Part shown: positions 58,066-64,000 of the stretch, piece by piece
Position numbering within the stretch: position 1 is the first letter of the stretch
How the letters are laid out: each line of letters begins with the position of its first letter
NCBI GenBank assembly: GCA_905147135.1
Contig: LR990043.1
Location: 18,105,584 to 18,169,583 of the forward strand
Direction: 5' to 3'
Source of the DNA: Blastobasis lacticolella
Lineage: Eukaryota > Arthropoda > Insecta > Lepidoptera > Blastobasidae
DNA length: 64,000 nt
Position numbers and translations under genes: made by a program
The notes under the pieces: generated by a model
The model's database searches: none
Told to the model about the DNA's origin: nothing
What the model saw: only the letters and a program-made list of their open reading frames with translations

Positions 58066-58345
58066 CGTCGGTGGCCGAGTGGTTAAAGTATCCGACTCGT
58101 TAGCCAGAGGTTCCAACGACGTTTTTCTCAGTTATGTACATTAGTTGAATACTAACCGATGCTCTTACGGTGAGGGAAAACATCGTGATGAAACCTGCAC
58201 ATTCAAGCGACTGCATGTGTAACCATGATCCAATCTGATCAAGTTCCCCTGGTAGCAGGATCGCAGAGGTCCTCCTCTGTAATTACCTGATCTGCTAAAT
58301 CCTGGATCATGCACAACCGGGACATGAACACCAAGATGATGTTGA
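58066..58345 (+). mobile_element. S1 SINE upstream of GPD2
   Basis: GTCGGTGGCCGAGTGGTTAA head, TATCCGACTCGTTAGCCAGA, then a body ending CACAACCGGGACATGAACAC. Box B is degraded (GGTTCCAACGA). Confidence 0.7.
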
Positions 58346-58477
58346 TGTTGCTATAGCTGCAGAGGAAAATTATATGGTAGTGGACTTATGCTCTTGTACA
58401 ATCTAAGAACAAACACTTGTGTATCGTTCTGGTCATCGTATCGGGCAATCTAACAAAACCCATTTCCTTTCCAGACC

Positions 58478-58570
58478 ATGTCTCGTAGAAGGCTGTTGGT
58501 GGGCGGCGCGGCCGGGGTCGCGGGCGCGGCCCTGGCGGCCTGGGCGCTCGCCGCCGACGACTCACCCGCG
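58478..58570 (+). CDS. GPD2: GPD2 coding exon 1: targeting/anchor sequence
   Basis: [20 protein letters not shown], then [11 protein letters not shown]. Basic start followed by a hydrophobic Ala/Gly helix, as in mitochondrial GPD2. A TTTCCAG acceptor lies 4 bases before the ATG, so a 5' UTR exon must lie upstream. Confidence 0.85.
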
Positions 58571-61500
58571 GTACGTAGGTACTGAGGAGAGCATTGAAAT
58601 ACAGGGACCCTGACCCTATGTATGAGTCATCATCATGCTAGCGTTTATCCCGGCTTCTGCCAGGGTCCGCTTTCTGACTCATTATTCAGTTCTTTGCCCG
58701 GTCTTCGGCATCCCGGCTTTGCTGAAGTAATGAACCCTATGTTTGAGTATAGTGATTAAATATTAATACCAATAAAAAATTGCATGAACAATTACACTCA
58801 GCGCCATCTAGCCCCAAATTACGCATAGCTTGTGTTATGGGTGTTAGATAACTGATAAAGTAATGACATACTATTTTTTAAATTCATACTTCATCTTACC
58901 CCAAAGTAAGCAAAACTTGCGTTATGGGTGATAGATAACTGATAAAGTAATTATATGTATACTTTTTTTTAAATTCATACTTATTATTCATACTACACCC
59001 AGATTCGTAACAGAAATTAAAATTCATCATTTCTGCTCGGCCGGGAATCGAACCCGGGGCCTCTGCGTGGCAGACTAGCAACAAAACCACTCAGGTAGTC
59101 GATTGCTTGCTTGTACTGTACGGTAGCAGACACTGACTCATGACCCTCTTTGACACTGAACAACTTTGTCACGATAAAACTTCGCCCAGCAACCACCACG
59201 AATAACCATGTGATTTTATTATTATTTACTGTGTCAAGGTTGTTCAAGACGTCGAGGCGGGTCATGATTTTGTGTCCATGACTATACGCTGCTAGCTACT
59301 TTCAACCAACCACTGAGGAAATATAATTAATTGCACTCTATGTGGCTGTTGGTGTCACTCGCCCTAGATTAATGGTAAACGATGATAGTGATACCTGGAC
59401 AATGCAACAGACATATAGGCTAGAAGGAGGGGCAATCGATTTTGTAATTTGTACCTCATCATACTAAAAGGCAGGTGATAATCTATATCTCTATATCGAT
59501 TACATATATAAATGTGTGACCGAGTAGAACCTTCTTCAAGAGTGGACACAGGAAATATTAATTAGCATATTATGTAAGAAACCATGAACTGATTAAGTAA
59601 AATATACCTGCTAAGTTAATTATACCTAATTACTACTAGACTACCTCGTCATAGAAGCAGATCAGCCCATGGTGAGTGATGATGGTATCATTTTGTTTTG
59701 TACTGTCTTATGGTTTTTGACAATTTACAAAAGTATAAAAAAAATTAAAATATGTTTATTGCACTTACTTCCAAGGCACAAAATAACAAAACATACAAGA
59801 CAATAACAAAAAATATTTACGCCAATTGTCATTAGCCGTGCCATGGAGAAGTGCAATGGGCCGCACTCAGCATTATACCACGGCTGACGCAGTGGCGCTG
59901 GGTTTCAGTGCTAAATACTGTATATTATATTAGATTACACTAATTAAGTCCTACTTAGTAACCATTACTGCTCTATTGCGATTCGTAATGACCCGAAGCA
60001 CGAAGTACGGAAGGCTAACGTCTACGTCTGTCTCCTTAGTCCGTATTAACAAGATCGTACTCCCATAGTTCTGGTACAACACGACGGTGTCAGCGAAGAC
60101 TGAGCGCAAGAAGCGGCCGCTGCCTTCCCGTACTGAACAAGTCGCCAGTCTGCAGGCCGGACATGTGTACGACGTGCTCATAGTCGGCGGCGGCGCCACC
60201 GGGGCCGGCTGCGCGCTTGATGCCACCACCAGAGGTAGGCACCACTGGTACCACAGCCCTAACGTTTAAGGTTGCTGCGTGTAGCCTCGTATACGCAGCG
60301 TGGGAAGGTGGGGGCATGGACAGTATTGTGTCTCTGCGCTGGTTGCGCACAGCTAAGGATCATCATCATCATCTCGGCGTTAAATCCCGTTTGCACTCCC
60401 ACGCAACACGTGGGGGCCCGGGGTCCGCCTTCCTGCTTTACAGAGCCCACTTTGCTCGGTCTTCGGCATCCTTTGTGGTGAGACTACTGGCACGTATGTC
60501 ACTCTTAACGACGTCCAGCCATCGCTTCTTGGGCCGGCCTCTCCTTCCCGTATCTGGTGGGAGTGGCATGTCCAGACATTTGTTCCCCACATAATTTGCC
60601 AGTCTGCGCAAGACGTGACCGTACCATCGAAGGCTAAGGATACATCATCATATCAGCCGGAAGACGCCCACTGCTGGACGTAGGCCTCCCCTAGATCTCC
60701 ACAAAGGCCAGTCCTATAGCTTCCGCATACGCATCTTAACCTTGGGGTCTAAAAAGACCTAATTAGCGTTTCATACGGTGACTCATATTAGAGTGCAACA
60801 AACTTATTTGATCCGGTGGGCAATACTGGAACTAAGTGACGCTGTTTTGAATTATCATGTCAATGTCAACAACAGCGACGCTGCAGATAAGTTTGTGACA
60901 AATTAATCATATGATAGTTTCATAATATTATTCATAATATGAAACGCTAATGTGGTCTTTTTAGACCCTCTGGTAAATATCGTACGTGCCCGTATGCGGA
61001 AGGCACAGCTGTGCCTATATATTTATTGCTGTTAATGCCGTAAGGTACAAGCCGTTGAAAGCATCTAGTTACGAGAATGTTATTTATAGGCAGGCACAAC
61101 AAGAACTTTGAGAAACCCTATTAACTGTTGCTCAAGCTTTTTATTGTGAGGAATTCTCGAACGGAAAAGTTTAAAATTCGCCGAGGAATCCGTATAAAGT
61201 AAGTAATTTTCTAGGGAAAAGGTTGCGAAATAAATGTACGTTTCATTGCCTTTTTTTAAAGAAATTTTATGGTTGTTTCTCTCTTTAAGAAATGAGTCCC
61301 GTGGATATTAGCGACACCACAAGCATTAGTCAAGATCATAGCTAGGATATAGAGATTAACGTCGCTTCATAGGTACTAAATGTTGAAAAGTCTAGCATAA
61401 CCTCCTTCATATTAGAAGGCTGGGTCTAGAACTGGTCTTTGTGGAGATCTCTAGGGAAGGCCTATGCCCAGTAGTGGGTGTCTTCCGGCTGATATGATGA

Positions 61501-63678
61501 TGTATCAGTTGTGCGCAACCAGGGCAGAGACACAACATAGACTCACCAACATTGACTTGCCTCAGGTCTTAATCCGGCAGTCTTAACAACATTCGGAATC
61601 AAGAGCAATTTGTATTGATGAGTAAAAGTAGTCCAGTTTGGCAATCTTTTGTGGGTTCTGTTCCCTCTGCAGTCTACACTCTTCCACCCAGGGTCCTATC
61701 GACCTCTCGGTCCTACGGACCGCGTCAAACCTCATCACGGGTGATACGCACGCTTACTTGCCAGGGCGTGCGCACTCCTTGACACCCACAAATCCAGTTG
61801 TCCATAAGCACTTTCCATTAAGGGCTGACGTCAAAACACACTCTACTACCCTGTCGGTCAGCTCCACTCCTCCTTCCCTCCCTCTGCCTATTCTTCTGCT
61901 CCTATTCCTCTTTCATTCTCCTCACACGGTACAATGCGTACGCAAACTCTGTTAGCCTCACGAAGTTCGCCTCCGAGGACACAAGGTCTGTGAAATAGAC
62001 CGGGTTCACTTCCTTCCGCTCTAACACAGCAAGCATAATGCGGCGCTCCTGTTCGTTCCTCTCGCATTTCAACAGAATGTGGTCCCTAGTCTCTCCCCTC
62101 CTAGGCAGAGGACTGCCTGCTCGTCTGCTCCTATTACTCCTCTATTCTCCTCACACTCTGCAGCTAACTGTACATTACAGACGCAAGTAGCTAAGCTAAG
62201 TGACCTTCCGTTGCAGGTCTGCGCACAGCGCTGGTGGAAGCCGACGACTTCGCCAGCGGCACCTCCAGCCGCAGCACCAAACTCATACACGGCGGTGTGC
62301 GATACCTGCAGAAGGTAATTTCATGTAACATACGATACAGGCCTTGCACTATCTTGCCTGATCTGTTGAGCAAACACAATGGACTATTTTCCACTTTGAA
62401 AAAGGTATTATTACCTATAATGTAATATAACAAAAATAATTAATATATCACACGGCGCTAATAGGTACTAGTCTTCAACAATATCCGACTATAATCTTCA
62501 TAACGTTCCCGTGGATTTTGTGGAATGCTTTGACCGAAATATGTATGTAATTTTTAAATTTGTATATTGTCATGAAGGCAGCTCATCTTTTACCTTAGTA
62601 ATGCGCTTATTAGCAAAATCCTGTTGTCTAAATAAAGAAAAGCTATGCGTAACATAAGTGATACAAAAATTAACTTTATTTTAAAAGCAATACATTCCAC
62701 TTTGCCTCGCTCTCACACTCATTTCTGCTTCTGCATTGTATGTAATAATCGACAAACCAGAAAAGGGGCGACAACTTATTTGATTATGACATTTACACAC
62801 AGACATCGAGTTTGCCACCACGGATTATGAAAATATCGAGGTAAAAATCGGTCAAACCCGAAGTGTGTGACATAATATAAGTAAGTTGTCACACTCATAC
62901 TTGCATCATTGCGCGAAAAAGGCTGAGCCCTAAGACCCGGATTCTCACCGTCTGTCTCACCGTTGCAGGCCATACTGCAGCTAGACTACGAGCAGTACAA
63001 GATGGTGAAGGAAGCGCTGCACGAGCGCGCCAACATGCTGGAGGTGGCGCCCCATCTCACCAGACCACTGCCCATACTGCTGCCTGTTTATCAGTGAGTG
63101 ACACTTTTTAAATCCAGATGAATAGAGAGGAGTGTTGTAAGGTTGACGTCTGTTTTCTTTATTTGAAGCCAGTTTAGTCGAGATGTTTCATCAAGTTTCA
63201 TGGCTTTGATTTATTAGGTGCTTTGCAATGTTCGAATCCGGGGCAGTTCATTGGTAGAGTAGAATTTTTGTCCGATCTGCGTCATGGTGTTACTACTTCA
63301 CTCCTTCTGCTTCTCCACGAAGCAAACTTACCAATGAAAAGCACGTTTTTGTTCTAAACATTATCCAATCGGACAGGTTTCTTTGTTAACTTTGTTTTAT
63401 AATATGTATGATTCGGTGACTGCGTACCCCACGTCAGCTTTCCCCATGTTTTTTGGTTGGCACATTTCCATTTCACTTTTATATACCGTAAATAATGCTT
63501 CTGCTCCTTCGCAGGTGGTGGCAAGTCCCCTACTACTGGTTCGGCATCAAGATGTACGATCTGGTCGCTGGCGACAGGAACGTGAAGAGCTCATACTACT
63601 TGTCCAAGAAGAACACCCTCGAACTCTTCCCCATGTTGAAATCTGACAACTTGTGCGGCGGCATAGTGTACTATGATG
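58478..63678 (+). CDS. GPD2: Mitochondrial FAD-dependent glycerol-3-phosphate dehydrogenase, 5' part (continues past window)
   Basis: Inner mitochondrial membrane flavoprotein that oxidises glycerol-3-phosphate to dihydroxyacetone phosphate and passes electrons to ubiquinone; half of the glycerophosphate shuttle, important in insect flight muscle. Exons in the window: 58478-58570, 60069-60234, 62217-62314, 62969-63093, 63515-63678, all GT-AG and in phase. Product so far: an N-terminus with Arg residues and a hydrophobic Ala/Gly helix (targeting/anchor), then the FAD-binding Rossmann motif [63 protein letters not shown] and [20 protein letters not shown]. It ends at a donor after VYYDG. The C-terminal catalytic part and EF-hands lie to the right. 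Introns hold SINEs, LINE fragments and a TIR element. Confidence 0.94.
58790..59106 (-). mobile_element. S2 SINE with duplicated 3' half
   Basis: Head at 59106 (GACTACCTGAGTGGTTTTGT), box B GGTTCGATTCCCGGCC. The 3' body (TTACTTTATCAGTTATCTA, CACCCATAAC, TTTGGGG) occurs twice, at about 58870-58960 and 58790-58865. Confidence 0.7.
60069..60234 (+). CDS. GPD2: GPD2 exon: FAD-binding motif
   Basis: [20 protein letters not shown], then [20 protein letters not shown] and ATTR. The GxGxxG dinucleotide fold is perfect. Acceptor CCCATAG, donor GTAGGC. Confidence 0.95.
60370..60600 (-). pseudogene. LINE RT C-terminal remnant in a GPD2 intron
   Basis: Reverse orientation of the 13062-13271 sequence (GGCCCAAGAAGCGATGGCTG, CATCCTTTGTGGTGAGACTA), with frameshifts. 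Confidence 0.65.
60639..61506. mobile_element. 868-bp element with ~75-bp terminal inverted repeats, in a GPD2 intron
   Basis: GATACATCATCATATCAGCC... (60639-60712) is matched in reverse complement by 61431-61506. A second inverted pair lies inside (about 60725-60775 and 60953-61010, GGGTCTAAAAAGACC and GGTCTTTTTAGACC). A relative of the inner element lies at about 12740-12935 (AGCGACGCTGCAGATAAGTT). Confidence 0.7.
61640..62185 (-). pseudogene. Degraded LINE fragment before a GPD2 exon
   Basis: On the minus strand, stretches such as [20 protein letters not shown] and [20 protein letters not shown] are readable in changing frames, with a local duplication of CCTCTATTCTCCTCACAC-type sequence. 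Similar sequence occurs at 42890-43130. Confidence 0.5.
62217..62314 (+). CDS. GPD2: GPD2 exon: FAD site, [11 protein letters not shown]
   Basis: [20 protein letters not shown], then [12 protein letters not shown], the most conserved stretch of FAD-dependent glycerol-3-phosphate dehydrogenases. Acceptor CCGTTGCAG, donor GTAATT. Confidence 0.96.
62969..63093 (+). CDS. GPD2: GPD2 exon
   Basis: [20 protein letters not shown], then [20 protein letters not shown]. The match to the GPD2 family is continuous. The split Gln codon is completed by the next exon. Confidence 0.96.
63515..63678 (+). CDS. GPD2: GPD2 exon, last in window
   Basis: [20 protein letters not shown], then [20 protein letters not shown] and CGGIVYYD. 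Ends with donor GTAAGT; the gene continues to the right of the window. Confidence 0.95.
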
Positions 63679-63754
63679 GTAAGTATACAAGCTTAGTGGT
63701 GTGATGTACTCATAAAAGTTCTAGTTTCTATCGCTTGTCACTATTAATTGTGGC

Positions 63755-64000
63755 CAGCAATTGACCACTGGCAGTGACTGGATGGCCAAAACAGAGGACC
63801 GGTCAAAGTAGCGCCAGTAAGGTCTCTCCAAAAGATTCTCGACAGTGGTTCTATTTAAAGGAACCCCTCATACTACCATCAGCACCGCAACGAGATGGCC
63901 ACTCGTTAAGTGTGTCTCCTAGTACCGTTGGAGAAGCGAGGTTGAGGAAGGTCTTCCGTTGAGGATCCTGAGACTGGTTGAACAGTCTCGGGAGCCGATA
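63755..64000 (+). mobile_element. Body of the same 5S-SINE/LINE family, cut by window edge
   Basis: GTGTGTCTCCTAGTACCGTTGG, GAAGCGAGGTTGAGGAAGG and CTGAGACTGGTTGAACAGTC match the 3' half of 3352-3596. The upstream part (GGATGGCCAAAACAGAGGAC) differs. Confidence 0.65.

Noticed and set aside
58066..58135. Functional tRNA gene upstream of GPD2
   Set aside because: Same SINE head as at 1940-2020, with box B further mutated.

Overview
This window is eukaryotic nuclear DNA, almost certainly from a moth or butterfly. The genes are split by GT-AG introns. Introns and intergenic DNA are packed with lepidopteran-style repeats: tRNA-derived and 5S rRNA-derived SINEs, SINE/LINE tails ending in ACCATCAGG...TTTGCC, small TIR elements, hAT-like elements and several kinds of non-LTR retrotransposon. 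There are no bacterial features.

Three host genes can be assembled by eye, with splice phases that agree throughout. (1) Set2/SETD2, the histone H3 lysine-36 methyltransferase, lies on the minus strand from 32867 (ATG) to 308 (stop): 19 coding exons, about 1593 residues, with AWS, SET, post-SET, RD-rich, WW and C-terminal SRI (RNA polymerase II binding) regions. (2) Signal peptidase complex subunit 2 (SPCS2/Spase25) lies on the plus strand, 40165-43633: five exons, 184 residues. (3) The 5' part of mitochondrial FAD-dependent glycerol-3-phosphate dehydrogenase (GPD2) lies on the plus strand from 58478 and runs off the right edge; five coding exons are present.

Three larger non-LTR retrotransposons are present. 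A structurally full-length element (13994-19776) sits antisense in a Set2 intron. It is flanked by a perfect 25-bp target-site duplication and has one intact 1180-residue ORF with OTU protease-like, APE endonuclease and reverse transcriptase domains. A second element (about 7850-10975) carries an ORF1 remnant joined to a truncated endonuclease/RT ORF by an internal deletion. A third, R2/R4-like element (about 35577-39200) lies between Set2 and SPCS2. It is inactivated by stops and by loss of the endonuclease core, and it is flanked by unusual 91-bp inverted repeats.

The most unusual host feature is tandem duplication across exon-intron boundaries in Set2. At 19875-20820 about eight units of 113-116 bp each repeat the end of exon 10 plus its 5' splice site. 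At 4312-4500 three units of about 70 bp repeat the exon-15 splice-donor region. Other points of note are two non-autonomous hAT-like elements that both carry a captured LINE fragment, a SINE whose tail abuts the splice acceptor of the last SPCS2 exon, and several paired MITE families. The stretch from 45.7 to 58 kb has no gene I could recognise.
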